Below are positions 34,055 to 42,666 of a stretch of DNA of 64,000 bases, piece after piece. Location of the stretch: assembly GCA_003635195.1 (NCBI GenBank), contig PYIY01000211.1:32434-96433 (forward strand), read 5' to 3'. Position numbers and translations under genes: made by a program. The notes under the pieces are model-generated. The model worked only from the letters and a program-made list of their open reading frames with translations, did no database searches and was not told the DNA's origin. This DNA is from Candidatus Poribacteria bacterium (lineage in GTDB: Bacteria; Poribacteria; WGA-4E; WGA-3G). The number at the start of each line of letters is the position of its first letter. Position 1 is the first letter of the stretch.

Positions 34055-35083
34055 TTACAAACGGAAAGCATATTGCCAACCGAAGGTGAGCCTCCATCTA
34101 TTTTTGAGTTGTGTCCCTGTAAGATTCTGATAAATAGGCAGAGTGTACTCAACTGCAATCCGCTGTCCTACCAACGGGTTTCCTGCTGGCATCATCAAAT
34201 TGCTGGAAACGGCAATGTCAAGCCGAGTGCCGCCACAAAAATCAGGTCGGTGGCTCGGACTCATGTTTGTGTTCAAGTTAGGATGACTACCGGTAATATG
34301 TCCACTATGTGATAACAGAAGTCGCCCTCCGAAACTGACCCAATCGCTGAGCTTTCGCGCGCCCCATGCAGTAGCGTTGACAGAATGCCCGTGTTGGTAT
34401 TCACTGCTATTGGTATGTAGGGGAAACGTTCCGCGTAATTGACTGCCATAAGACCAGTTTCCATGATACCCAAACAGGGTTATACCAGGTCTCCCTTCAA
34501 AAGATCCACTGCCAAGTTGCATCGGATAGGGTAAGATGTTTCCATCCAGCCCAGTCTGTTCAATAGAGCCCGTCGGCAATGACATACCGATGTTTCCAAT
34601 GAAATTGAGATGGTCTGTTTTCCACAATATGAGTAGAGACTCTAATTTGACATCACCAATTCCCGAACTTGTCATTTCGTGCGTGCCCACGGGATGCGCG
34701 TGATGCCCTGTTGCGTGGTTGTGTGAACCTTCCATCTCCATGTTACGTTGCTGATAGTTTGCCATTACCATGAGTGTGATTCTGTTGTATGGGGCGAACA
34801 TGGCACCGAAACTATGCATTTTCATGTCCATTTGTGTCGGCACCGTCATAAAACCTTTTCGCACGTCAGCAGTCTCAAGTGCTGTGGTGCCGGATTGTAG
34901 TACCCGCATATCCATTGCCATGAATCTGTAGGATAACATCCATTCGCGAGTTTTGTGTGCATGATCTCCCATCACACCGATAGGTGCGTGACTATCGGGA
35001 CGCGAACTTGGGGCATCTGCATAAGCAGCATTGAGAATTAGTGAAAGTAGCAAAACGGTTAAGAAAATTATATGTGGTTTCAA
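34055..35083 (-). CDS. Outer-membrane beta-barrel protein, His/Met-rich
   Basis: This 342-aa protein has a signal peptide (IIFLTVLLLSLILNAAYA). Its conserved opening is APIGVMGDHAHKTREWMLSY, found in a family of putative outer-membrane transporters often linked with metals. Many strands alternate polar and apolar residues, and the C-terminus ends WRLTFGWQYAFRL, with a terminal aromatic/hydrophobic strand as in barrels. Met and His are enriched (MAMDMRVL, MDMKMHSF, HNHATGHHAHPVGTHEM), which suggests metal contact, but this is inference. The start is TTG 35083, supported by AAGGAG 6 nt upstream. It lies 9 nt ahead of the STT3-like gene, so it may belong to that operon or only share a transcript. 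Confidence 0.75.
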   Translation of the reverse strand: MKPHIIFLTVLLLSLILNAAYADAPSSRPDSHAPIGVMGDHAHKTREWMLSYRFMAMDMRVLQSGTTALETADVRKGFMTVPTQMDMKMHSFGAMFAPYNRITLMVMANYQQRNMEMEGSHNHATGHHAHPVGTHEMTSSGIGDVKLESLLILWKTDHLNFIGNIGMSLPTGSIEQTGLDGNILPYPMQLGSGSFEGRPGITLFGYHGNWSYGSQLRGTFPLHTNSSEYQHGHSVNATAWGARKLSDWVSFGGRLLLSHSGHITGSHPNLNTNMSPSHRPDFCGGTRLDIAVSSNLMMPAGNPLVGQRIAVEYTLPIYQNLTGTQLKNRWRLTFGWQYAFRL

Positions 35084-35167
35084 TCACTTCTCCTTATGAA
35101 TGATTATCGGTTATCATTTTTAGGTCTTCAGAAAAAATGCTTCACCGAGAACTGAGGACTATTTGTG

Positions 35168-36436
35168 TTATGTATCCGTTTTGAGGGCATCAATCGGGGA
35201 CATTCGAGATGCTCGGATAGCAGGATAGACACCAAAAATGATACCCATGAAGATTGAAAAGAGGACAGAAATCACCATCCATCGCACAGACAGCACCACC
35301 GGCCACACCTCTACAATGGGTAGGATACGGACAGCAACGCGTGCCATACCGTGGGCGAAAAGCCAGCCACCAGCGATACCGAGCAGTGAACCACAAAAAC
35401 AGAGGCTCATAGATTCGGTTAGAAATTGATAGAAGATATCGATGCGTCTTGCGCCGATGGCTTTTCGCAAACCGATCTCGCGCGTCTTCTCACCGACGGA
35501 GACAAGGCAGATATTCATAATCCCGATGCCACTGACAAACAGCGAGAAGCCGGCAATGCCACCCAAGGCAATCTTTATCATTTTTTTAATGCGTTCAAAT
35601 TGTTTGACAGTTTGTTTGGGAATCCAATCATATACAAAGTTATCGGTACCCCGGTGTCTTTTACGAATCACCTTCCGGGCGGATTTTACCACATCGGAAG
35701 CGTCTACGTCTTTTTGAAAAAAGATAATAAGCCTTTCAACATAGCGGATGCCCGTAATACGTTGTTGATACGTTGTTATCGGAACGCATATCATATCATC
35801 TAAACTCGACCAAAAAATACTGAGGTTCCTCCCTTTCGGTGCCATGGTACCGACAACGCGCATCCGAACGGGTGTTTGCCGCCAACCCTGCCGAAGTTTT
35901 ATCTCTTGACCGATGGGGGAGACATTTCCGAACAATTCTTCAACTACGTTTGCACCCAAGACGCAGACCTGTGTGGCGTTGTCTATATCGTTCTCGGAGA
36001 GAAATCTACCCGCTTGCAACTCATACCGCAAGAGTTCGGCATAGTCTGCTGTTACGCCTTCCAGATCAGCACCTCTGAATTGCCCGCCCAGGGGGCTGGT
36101 GACAAATATACTATATTTCCGATTCCGAGGTAGGACTCCTGTGACCTCCGGGCATTCTGCCTCAATTGCACAAGCGTCGCCCAAAGTATATCGCTCCGTT
36201 GTTGGATATCGTCGGCCGCGTCTCCAGACAGATTGGCGTGTCCAGAATTGGATTTGATTTGCCCCCCCGATTTTTTCAATATCATCGGCGATAATCTGTT
36301 TAGCACCATCCCCGATAGCCATCATACAAAGGACACTTGCAATGCCAATGAAGATGCCGAGGATGGATAATCCCGCACGGCGTTTATTTTCTTGGATATG
36401 CCCAATACCTGCGGCAATCGCCTCATGGAATTTCAT
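35168..36436 (-). CDS. MacB/FtsX-type ABC transporter permease
   Basis: This protein of about 422 aa has the MacB layout. One N-terminal membrane segment (RRAGLSILGIFIGIASVLCM) is followed by a large periplasmic domain (about residues 50-285). Three C-terminal segments then carry the FtsX core: SVGEKTREIGLRKAIGARR, SLLGIAGGWLFAHG, and PAIRASRMSPIDALKTDT. Such permeases pair with an ATPase to move lipoproteins, peptides or macrolides by mechanotransmission. No ATPase or membrane-fusion partner is in the window. I start at ATG 36436. The gene follows a cytoplasmic WD40 gene by 26 nt on the same strand. Confidence 0.87.
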   Translation of the reverse strand: MKFHEAIAAGIGHIQENKRRAGLSILGIFIGIASVLCMMAIGDGAKQIIADDIEKIGGANQIQFWTRQSVWRRGRRYPTTERYTLGDACAIEAECPEVTGVLPRNRKYSIFVTSPLGGQFRGADLEGVTADYAELLRYELQAGRFLSENDIDNATQVCVLGANVVEELFGNVSPIGQEIKLRQGWRQTPVRMRVVGTMAPKGRNLSIFWSSLDDMICVPITTYQQRITGIRYVERLIIFFQKDVDASDVVKSARKVIRKRHRGTDNFVYDWIPKQTVKQFERIKKMIKIALGGIAGFSLFVSGIGIMNICLVSVGEKTREIGLRKAIGARRIDIFYQFLTESMSLCFCGSLLGIAGGWLFAHGMARVAVRILPIVEVWPVVLSVRWMVISVLFSIFMGIIFGVYPAIRASRMSPIDALKTDT

Positions 36437-36462
36437 GCACGCCCCACCCAATCTATATTGGA

Positions 36463-38451
36463 TTAAGAACCCATCACGGATTTCAGGTCCCAGAGGAGGA
36501 TGGTGCCGTCAAAACTCCCACTCGCTAAGAGGGTGCCGTCGAGGGTGCCGTCGGGTGAAAACGCGAGATCTTGGACATCAGTAGGGTGCCCCCAGAAGGT
36601 GGCGATGTTTTCGCCGGTGGCAACTTCCCACAAGCGAATAGGCACCTTTTCTGTTTCCACGCCCCTATTCCACCACGCGCCAGAAGCAAGATATTGCCCA
36701 CAAGGTGAAAACGCCAAGGCACGCGGATTTCCATTGGTAGGTGCATGAGGAAGCGTCAAAAGAGTTCGACAATTATTGACATCCCACAATCGGATTTCCG
36801 TTGCCATGCCACAAGCGATCTTATGACCGCAAGGCGAAAACGCGACAGTATCGACACGGTTGACACGGAACTCCGGAATTTCTTTCCCCGTATCAATGTC
36901 CCATAGATTTGCCATCGTGCCAGAAGAATTCGGAACACTTACAAGGTGTTTACCGTCGTGGCTGAATATAAGGCGGTTGATATGAGCATCATCCCAATCC
37001 CCTTCTAAAAGAAGGGTGTGTGTGATGTCACCACTTCTCATATTCCACAAATACAGACGCCCTTTGCTATCCGCGCACGCGATGAGATTTCGTAGCGGGG
37101 CGTGTGCTGCGGCAGTCACCACCGCCTCCGGATCCGGAAGTGTAAATGTCATAGGTGTCGTGTTTTCGTCGGCTTCCCCTATTTTAACGGTTATTTTAAC
37201 AGTATTTTCATCATACGCAAATGCTGTTGAGTGAATTTTTTCTGAAGTGGACACAGAAACGGCTTGTGGGGCATCGGATATTTTGAAAAAAGTGGGCGGT
37301 TGCATGGGATTGGCAATATCCCAGAAGAGTGTGCTTCCATACCCTCCGGCTGCCAACTTTTTGCCATCTTGTGAGAACGCTACGGAATTCGGAAAACCGA
37401 CATGTAAATGAGGCAACTTGCGGGGGTTGGTATCCCCGGGCGACCACACTGCCCATTCCTTGGCACCAACAACAACAAAATGCGAACTGCTTGAAAAAAG
37501 TGCTTCTTCAATCTCCCATTCCTTTTCAACGTACGTGTACCGTTTTTCATGACGTTCCACGTCCCACACGACGGCAGTGCCGCTTTCCAGAGCATTTTCC
37601 AGGGCATGAAGAACGCCTTCCTGTGAATAGCAGACGCTCATGCAAGAGGTGCCATCATAGTTCTGGTAGACTCGCTGCTGTTCCCAAGTCTTTACATTCC
37701 ATACGTGCACTGTGCCTTTATATCCGCCAATCGCCAGAGCGTGTCCACAAGGTGAAAAACTGAGGCTGTACACAAAACTTGGCTGTTCGGTAAGACTAGC
37801 GATGCACTCACCTGATACAATATCCCACACCAAAACAACATCGGGGCCATCCGTTGTCCCGGCGGAAGCCGTACACGCCAGCAAGTGACTGTCTGGCGAA
37901 AAAGCAACAGGGCGAATTAGGTATGGGGAGGGGTTAGGATTGCGTGTTTCTCTTTGCGGGTCATAGAACGTAGCCAGCAGTGTGCCGGTTCTGGGGGCCC
38001 AGGTGTAGACCCTCTCGTCACGCTCACCCGTTGCGGCGAGGTGCTGGTTATCAGGTGAAAAGGCAAGAGACCGAATTATACTAGAGGTGTTTTTGTTTTT
38101 TTCTTCCACTGGCCGCACAATTTTTGTAATGCAGACACCCCGCTGGATATCCCACACTTTGATAACACCATCCCAGTCGCCGGTCGCAGCCAATCGCCCA
38201 TCAGGAGAAATCGCAACGGCACAAAGCATCCCCCGTTCTGTTCCCCATAACGCTACAGGTTGCATTGTGGCGAGTTCATACCACCATAACCCAATTTTGG
38301 TTGCGGCTGCGAAGTATGCTCCATCCGGAGATACTGCCATCGCCATCACAGGTCCATGCCCGAAACGAGAAATCGCACCATCCGGTAAAGCCCAGCTCAT
38401 AGGATGACCTTTGTCAGCGACAATGGGCGTGCCCCCTGTTTTTTCTGACAT
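36463..38451 (-). CDS. Cytoplasmic 14-bladed WD40 protein
   Basis: Unlike most WD40 proteins in this window, this 662-aa one has no signal peptide or membrane segment (MSEKTGGTPIVADKGHPMSW). It still carries a version of the family motif (ALPDGAISRFGHG) and ends ILLWDL. I count about fourteen blades, several with the variant FSPCGH instead of FSPDG, so two propellers are likely. AGGAGGAAC lies upstream of ATG 38451, and a 16-bp imperfect hairpin stands in the leader. The MacB-like permease follows after 26 nt, so the WD40 protein may act as its cytoplasmic partner or as a scaffold for the glycan locus. That link is inferred from position only. Confidence 0.87.
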   Translation of the reverse strand: MSEKTGGTPIVADKGHPMSWALPDGAISRFGHGPVMAMAVSPDGAYFAAATKIGLWWYELATMQPVALWGTERGMLCAVAISPDGRLAATGDWDGVIKVWDIQRGVCITKIVRPVEEKNKNTSSIIRSLAFSPDNQHLAATGERDERVYTWAPRTGTLLATFYDPQRETRNPNPSPYLIRPVAFSPDSHLLACTASAGTTDGPDVVLVWDIVSGECIASLTEQPSFVYSLSFSPCGHALAIGGYKGTVHVWNVKTWEQQRVYQNYDGTSCMSVCYSQEGVLHALENALESGTAVVWDVERHEKRYTYVEKEWEIEEALFSSSSHFVVVGAKEWAVWSPGDTNPRKLPHLHVGFPNSVAFSQDGKKLAAGGYGSTLFWDIANPMQPPTFFKISDAPQAVSVSTSEKIHSTAFAYDENTVKITVKIGEADENTTPMTFTLPDPEAVVTAAAHAPLRNLIACADSKGRLYLWNMRSGDITHTLLLEGDWDDAHINRLIFSHDGKHLVSVPNSSGTMANLWDIDTGKEIPEFRVNRVDTVAFSPCGHKIACGMATEIRLWDVNNCRTLLTLPHAPTNGNPRALAFSPCGQYLASGAWWNRGVETEKVPIRLWEVATGENIATFWGHPTDVQDLAFSPDGTLDGTLLASGSFDGTILLWDLKSVMGS

Positions 38452-38492
38452 TTCTTATGTTCCTCCTAAAAACTATCCGTTCTAATACGATT

Positions 38493-38554
38493 AGGGTTTC
38501 CCGCTACGTTCTGAATCCTAAGATGGTGTATATCATCACGTAGCCGAAAACCCT
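38493..38554 (-). promoter_or_regulatory. Leader hairpin of the cytoplasmic WD40 gene
   Basis: AGGGTTTCCCGCTACG (38493-38508) and CGTAGCCGAAAACCCT (38539-38554) match at 14 of 16 positions as inverted arms. The hairpin lies about 40-100 nt upstream of the start codon. It may be a regulatory structure or a repeat. Confidence 0.45.
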
Positions 38555-38671
38555 CATATTTTACTATAACCTAAAACATGCACGTCTGCAAGGGAGAATA
38601 AGGCTCCGGAGATCCATGCTGTTTTTCAGCAGTTGAAGAGGGGCACATAAATCCTTGCGTCGCATACGGTA

Positions 38672-39124
38672 TCATGTGCATGTCTCGGTACAGACGGAAG
38701 CATTTGGACACCGTTTCCCATCACATTTACACTTCCCTTTCTTAGGAGAACAATTACTCCCCCCACAAACTGTATCCTTAGCACCTGTGCACATGTTGTC
38801 CTCATTACAGCTGGAACCACAAGATGTCATATACTCGCTGAGACAAGTACATGCACTGTTGCTGCTTGGGGAAATAACCTTACCTTCGCCGCCACAGCAT
38901 CCACTGGTGACTTCGGCATCCATTGGGATGTCACTGCCGAAATCCCCGCCGCTGTTCGCTGCAAAGGAAGTCAATGCTGCCCCGCCACCACAGCATCCTG
39001 TCGTAGCTTCGATCTCCGAGGCATCCCAACTGCCTGTTAGCAGAAAAATACAGCCTCCTACAAACAGCAAGGCGATCATTAAGTTTCCAATGGTACTCTG
39101 GTGGGTTTTCAACATTTTAGGCAT
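38672..39124 (-). CDS. Cys-rich membrane-anchored or secreted protein
   Basis: This is a 150-aa protein with one hydrophobic N-terminal segment (IGNLMIALLFVGGCIFLL, about residues 12-29) and 17 cysteines. Two GCCGG motifs come first (TTGCCGGG and SGCCGGEG), then a dense Cys run (SACTCLSEY, SCGSSCNEDNMC, CGGSNCSPKKGKCKCDGKRC). I recognise no family. Metal or Fe-S binding, or a disulfide-rich extracellular domain, are the obvious options. ATG 39124 is chosen because AAAGGA lies just upstream; the frame is open to 39181. It is downstream of a sigma-54 promoter and a 57-aa secreted protein, and may be part of that regulated unit, although 221 nt separate the two genes. Confidence 0.72.
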   Translation of the reverse strand: MPKMLKTHQSTIGNLMIALLFVGGCIFLLTGSWDASEIEATTGCCGGGAALTSFAANSGGDFGSDIPMDAEVTSGCCGGEGKVISPSSNSACTCLSEYMTSCGSSCNEDNMCTGAKDTVCGGSNCSPKKGKCKCDGKRCPNASVCTETCT

Positions 39125-39345
39125 TTTTTTTCCTTTCCCATATAGGGGTTGTAAAATACAAAAAGTTATACAAAGTTTCAACTAAATATATAAAAACACT
39201 TTACCTTGTCACAACGCCCATTGCAAGGAGACAAGGCGCAAATGCATCGAAAGAACTCCCGATGCAACAAAACGATAACAAAAGACACCTGACAAAACGT
39301 GTTCGCGTCATAATCTCTTATGGATTATAACATCTGCTATCTGTC

Positions 39346-39519
39346 CTATTGATACGGACAGGTCCGTGCCTCAATCTGATACGGGGATGTTTTCTCGAGC
39401 GGTGCTTCCACGGGGACAGCGTGTGTTCCTGTGAACAGACACACCACAACCCCAACAACGAGCAGAAATACAACCGGTAGCCATTCCTTGAGTCGTTTAG
39501 ATTTCTGTGAAATTATCAT
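39346..39519 (-). CDS. 57-aa secreted or membrane-anchored small protein
   Basis: A near-perfect ribosome binding site (GGAGGTGTT) directly precedes ATG 39519. The 57-residue product has a basic start (MIISQKSKRLKEW), one hydrophobic segment (LPVVFLLVVGVVVCLFTG, about residues 14-31) and a short outward tail ending EARTCPYQ. The SD site, the signal-anchor pattern and a sigma-54 promoter about 80 nt upstream make it a believable gene despite its size. It has no recognisable family. The tail has one Cys near the C-terminus and could be a small secreted peptide after cleavage at THA-V. Confidence 0.7.
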   Translation of the reverse strand: MIISQKSKRLKEWLPVVFLLVVGVVVCLFTGTHAVPVEAPLEKTSPYQIEARTCPYQ

Positions 39520-39541
39520 AACACCTCCGATTTATGACAAT

Positions 39542-39557
39542 ACTAAAGTTTGGACAG
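39542..39557. repeat. Solo IS-end relic (ACTAAAGTTTGGACAG)
   Basis: The 16-nt sequence matches the terminal inverted repeat of the IS at 62377-63778 (ACTAAAGTTTGGACAA) except for the last base. No transposase lies beside it. It is either an excision scar or the end of a small non-autonomous element, and it lies in the leader of the 57-aa gene. Confidence 0.55.
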
Positions 39558-39607
39558 TTCTTGTCTTGTGGGCGTTGCGTTTTCAAGGAAAGGTCCATTA
39601 TGGTAGT

Positions 39608-39623
39608 AGCAAATATCATGCCA
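39608..39623 (-). promoter_or_regulatory. Sigma-54 (-24/-12) promoter
   Basis: On the minus strand, TGGCATGATATTTGCT fits the consensus TGGCAC-N5-TTGCT, with the required GG-N10-GC spacing exact. The predicted start, near 39597, gives a leader of about 78 nt to the 57-aa gene. Confidence 0.75.
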
Positions 39624-39667
39624 ATATGAGAAACCGCACCCTGCCGAGATCTCGCCATTTTTTCAGC

Positions 39668-39703
39668 TGGGCAAATTTTGTCCAATTGGACAAATTTTGC
39701 CCA
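39668..39703. promoter_or_regulatory. 36-bp perfect palindrome, likely activator-binding site (UAS)
   Basis: TGGGCAAATTTTGTCC, central AATT, then GGACAAATTTTGCCCA is a perfect inverted repeat. Its centre lies about 70 nt upstream of the sigma-54 promoter, the usual distance for an enhancer site. A further half-site (AAATTTGTCCAA) lies at 39716-39727. The sigma-54 activator gene begins just beyond, ending at 39767. Confidence 0.75.
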
Positions 39704-39766
39704 AAGAACTGGTAAAAATTTGTCCAAAGCAAATCGTTCAGCTGGAAGTGCGCTTTGACAAAAACC

Positions 39767-41074
39767 CTATTTATTATAGGCACGTAACTTGGTGCGCAAG
39801 GTGCCCCGGCTAATCCCCAAAACCGCCGCCGTTTTTGATTTATTCCCGTCTTCGCGCGCCAAAGTTGCCAAGATAACTGACTTCTCTATCTCCTTCAGGG
39901 TTGCACCCATTGGGAAAGGCAGCACGGGACATTCTGGAGCGTTTGAATCTGTAGAATAAGCAGCTGTCACATCAGCCGATGGCGATGGGTGTGCTTGAGG
40001 GGACCGTAAATCTTCCGGTAAGTGCTGCGGTAAGATGTCCGTCCCGCCCGCTAAAAGGACCGCGCGACTTATGATGCCTTCCAACTCCCGAATATTGCCG
40101 GGCCAGCTGTAGGCATCAAATAAGGAGAGGATTTCTGGATTTATGTCTGCTACCTTTTGAACGGAACGGTTGTTTTTCTTTCTTAAAAAATGTGCTGTCA
40201 ACGCGGGGATGTCTTCCCGCCGCTCTCGTAACGCTGGCAACTGGATATGAAGCGGTTTTAATCGCTCATAGAGGTCTCTACGAAACTTACCGGTTTTAAC
40301 TGCTTCCACAAGGTCTGCGTTGGTAGCCGCCAGGACACGCACCGCCACTGGAATCTCTGTTGTTCCACCGACGCGGCGAATCTTGTTTTCCTGAAGGGCC
40401 CGCAGCAGCTTCGGTTGTAGGAGCATCGGAAGTTCCGCAATCTCGTCAAGGAACAGTGTGCCTCCCGATGCCTTTTCAAACAGTCCAATACGTCGCCGAT
40501 CTGCACCGGTAAACGCCCCTTTCTCATGCCCAAAGAGTTCACTGTCCATCAGGTTCTCTGTCATCCCCGCACAGTTCACGACGACCCAGGCGTTTGCTGC
40601 GCGGGCACTTTGCGCATGCAAGGCATAAGCGACCAGTTCTTTACCTGTCCCTGTCTCGCCAGAAATAAGCACTGCTTCAGAAGATTTTGCGAACATATCA
40701 ATATATTTCAGCACTTCAAGATGCACCGGACTCTCACCGAGAAGAGTGTCATAATTCCCATGCAACTTCCCTCTTGACAGCGGCGTTTCCGGGGGTTCCA
40801 CCTCTTCTGCCCTCGGCGGTGTTTCGGTGCCGCTAGCAAACCGAAAATCGCTAGAAAAGCCAGAGGCATTGTCGTTTTGCTGCTTAGAGCCCCAAGGTGC
40901 CGCCGTTGCATTTTGAATTTGGCGAAACGGTTCACTTCCCTCAAAGCCCATGGAGAAATTGTAACCGCACTGAAAGCAGTCACGCAGAAGGTCCCAATCG
41001 ATAACATTGGCGAGCCCAAGCGAGACGACCATATCTCCGTAGGTATTCTTACCTATTTTTTGGTTCTTCATCAT
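39767..41074 (-). CDS. Sigma-54-dependent transcriptional activator (AAA+, Fis HTH)
   Basis: This 435-aa enhancer-binding protein has Walker A GETGTGKE (residues 139-146), the sigma-54 contact loop GAFTGA (186-191), Walker B GGTLFLDEIAE (204-214) and SWPGNIRELEGIISRAV. The Fis-type helix-turn-helix at the end is NKSKTAAVLGISRGTLRTKL. The first 105 residues have no receiver domain. They contain DCFQCGYNF and a low-complexity stretch, so the signal input is unusual and could be through the Cys pair. AAGGAAA precedes ATG 41074. The gene lies directly upstream, on the same strand, of the palindrome and sigma-54 promoter described above, so local control of the small secreted proteins is the straightforward reading. 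Confidence 0.93.
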   Translation of the reverse strand: MMKNQKIGKNTYGDMVVSLGLANVIDWDLLRDCFQCGYNFSMGFEGSEPFRQIQNATAAPWGSKQQNDNASGFSSDFRFASGTETPPRAEEVEPPETPLSRGKLHGNYDTLLGESPVHLEVLKYIDMFAKSSEAVLISGETGTGKELVAYALHAQSARAANAWVVVNCAGMTENLMDSELFGHEKGAFTGADRRRIGLFEKASGGTLFLDEIAELPMLLQPKLLRALQENKIRRVGGTTEIPVAVRVLAATNADLVEAVKTGKFRRDLYERLKPLHIQLPALRERREDIPALTAHFLRKKNNRSVQKVADINPEILSLFDAYSWPGNIRELEGIISRAVLLAGGTDILPQHLPEDLRSPQAHPSPSADVTAAYSTDSNAPECPVLPFPMGATLKEIEKSVILATLAREDGNKSKTAAVLGISRGTLRTKLRAYNK

Positions 41075-41208
41075 TTTCCTTTTTTGGATACTCAGTAGAT
41101 TGTTTCCGGCACGTTCGCTACAATTGAGGAACGTCCCACGTTTTTATAGTAGATCCTGTAATTACTTGGACATTCGTATAGTAGCGTGAACTGTGAAGTT
41201 ACGTCCTA

Positions 41209-41246
41209 TACTGCTACAGGAGACCAACAGTTTCCTATGCTACAAA
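41209..41246. repeat. TGTAGCATAGG-type element near the activator gene
   Basis: CTGCTACAGGAGACCAACAG then TTTCCTATGCTACA is the reverse complement of TGTAGCATAGGAAACTGTTGG, related to the element at 18893-18953. I see no other feature between 41075 and 41267. Confidence 0.5.
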
Positions 41247-41267
41247 GTTGATGCGACAAGTGTAAAT

Positions 41268-41570
41268 TTATTTTCGGATTTTACTATAAAATAGAGCAAG
41301 AGGATATGAATAGAAGCAGAGGCATTTCGTTAGGGCTGCTTCTAAACTCACGACATCAAGATGTTTCAAAAGATTATGAATCGCTGCTGCACGCGGGGAA
41401 TTCGCAAATCTGAAACTTAGCACTTCTGTCAGTTCAGGTTGGCTGCGTGCCCAAGTCACTATAGAGGTATAACCTTTGTGACCCGACATGAGACCGATGA
41501 CGATCAAAGCGAGGATAGATGCCAAAGCGTGGCGTTTTCCTTTTTTATCGCGCGGATCTGGAACTTCTGC
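41268..41570 (-). pseudogene. N-terminal fragment of an ISAs1-family transposase
   Basis: The frame, open from an upstream stop near 41571, reads VPDPRDKKGKRHALASILAL, then IVIGLMSGHKGYTSIVTWAR and SPRAAAIHNLLKHLDVVSLE. This is the DDE_Tnp_1-associated N-terminal domain of ISAs1/H-repeat transposases. It ends after about 100 residues, and the DDE catalytic part is missing. It also has no ATG, so this is a remnant. A palindromic repeat of the sppA type begins about 40 nt from its 5' end. Confidence 0.8.
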
Positions 41571-41608
41571 TTAACATATCAAGTAAGTGACAAGATGAAC
41601 AATTTTTC

Positions 41609-41639
41609 TTGTAAGGGTTGGGTGACCCAACCCTTACAA
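41609..41639. repeat. 31-bp palindromic repeat (same family as in sppA)
   Basis: TTGTAAGGGTTGGGT, one central G, then ACCCAACCCTTACAA: 15-bp perfect arms. It has the same plan as 20731-20757, with paired changes in both arms. Confidence 0.85.
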
Positions 41640-41703
41640 AATCAAGAATCTTCATCAAATCGCGCCTACAAGAAGTAGGTGTGACGAAAAGAACGTGAGT
41701 CCA

Positions 41704-42657
41704 CTAATCCACTAAAGAGATAACCCCTTTTTGGCGTTGAAGCACGGCATCATAGAATCGCATCGTACCAACGCAGTCTTGGATACTCGATACCGGTTCC
41801 CGCCCTTCACGAATCGCGTTAACAAACTCAGTGAGACTGATACCGTCCCCCGTCAATTCGCCATTTCGTTGATCAGAAAAGTTTGAGGTGAAGCTATTCC
41901 CAGCTTCGGTGAAGTGTTGCGCACCCCACAACCCGTCTAAAACGATATATTCGTGCTGACCGGTGATTTCGATGTAGTCATAGTTACGCTGCCATAACCG
42001 TTGGCTGCTGAGCTGCAAACTTCCTACCGCGCCATTTGTATATTCTACACTGACAGCGAAGGCACCTTGCCCATCAACTTCGTTGTGAAAAACGCAGAGT
42101 TCTTTCACATCTGCACCGGCGATGTGCCTCGCCAGATCGAAATGGTGGATCGCAAAATCGAGCAGATAACTTTTGACTGTCGGATATTTCCCGCTACAGA
42201 ACGAGCAGAAGAGTTGTGTGAGTGTACCGAAGGATTCGGTCTGCATGATCCGCCGTGCCTCTCGCACACCGAGGCTGAACCGTCGTTGGAAGTTCACCAT
42301 GAGTGTCTTACCGTGCTTTTCTGCGGTTTCCGCCAAAGCAATCGTCTCTTCAAGGGAAGGTGCAGGCGGTTTTGGTGTGAATACATGATACCCTGCCGCG
42401 AGCGTTTCAAGCACAAGCGGTTGTCTCGGGTCAGGTCCCATGGAGATAATCACTGCTTCTAAGTCTTCTTTTTCAAACATTTCGTGTCGATCAGTGTAAT
42501 ATCGACCTGTGCCGAATTTGCCGGCAGCAGCTTTCGCGCGATCTTCGTCAGCATCACAAACTGCTTGTAATGCAACTGGGGCAAGATGAAGTGCCGGATA
42601 AATGGTGTGCCGTGCGAAACCGCCAGCACCGAGAAATCCAATCCGAAGAGGTTCCAT
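41704..42657 (-). CDS. Gfo/Idh/MocA-family oxidoreductase
   Basis: This 317-aa NAD(P)-dependent sugar dehydrogenase-like protein has an N-terminal Rossmann motif, RIGFLGAGGFARHTIYPAL. The EKP-type motif appears as HVFTPKPPAPSLEE, and FAIHHFDLARHI supplies the catalytic-region His. MVNFQRRFSLGVREARRIM is typical. Substrates in this family are diverse sugars, inositols and their derivatives, so no reaction is assigned. It stands alone between the transposase relic and heptamer element F. Confidence 0.87.
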   Translation of the reverse strand: MEPLRIGFLGAGGFARHTIYPALHLAPVALQAVCDADEDRAKAAAGKFGTGRYYTDRHEMFEKEDLEAVIISMGPDPRQPLVLETLAAGYHVFTPKPPAPSLEETIALAETAEKHGKTLMVNFQRRFSLGVREARRIMQTESFGTLTQLFCSFCSGKYPTVKSYLLDFAIHHFDLARHIAGADVKELCVFHNEVDGQGAFAVSVEYTNGAVGSLQLSSQRLWQRNYDYIEITGQHEYIVLDGLWGAQHFTEAGNSFTSNFSDQRNGELTGDGISLTEFVNAIREGREPVSSIQDCVGTMRFYDAVLQRQKGVISLVD

Positions 42658-42666
42658 ATCTGTTTC

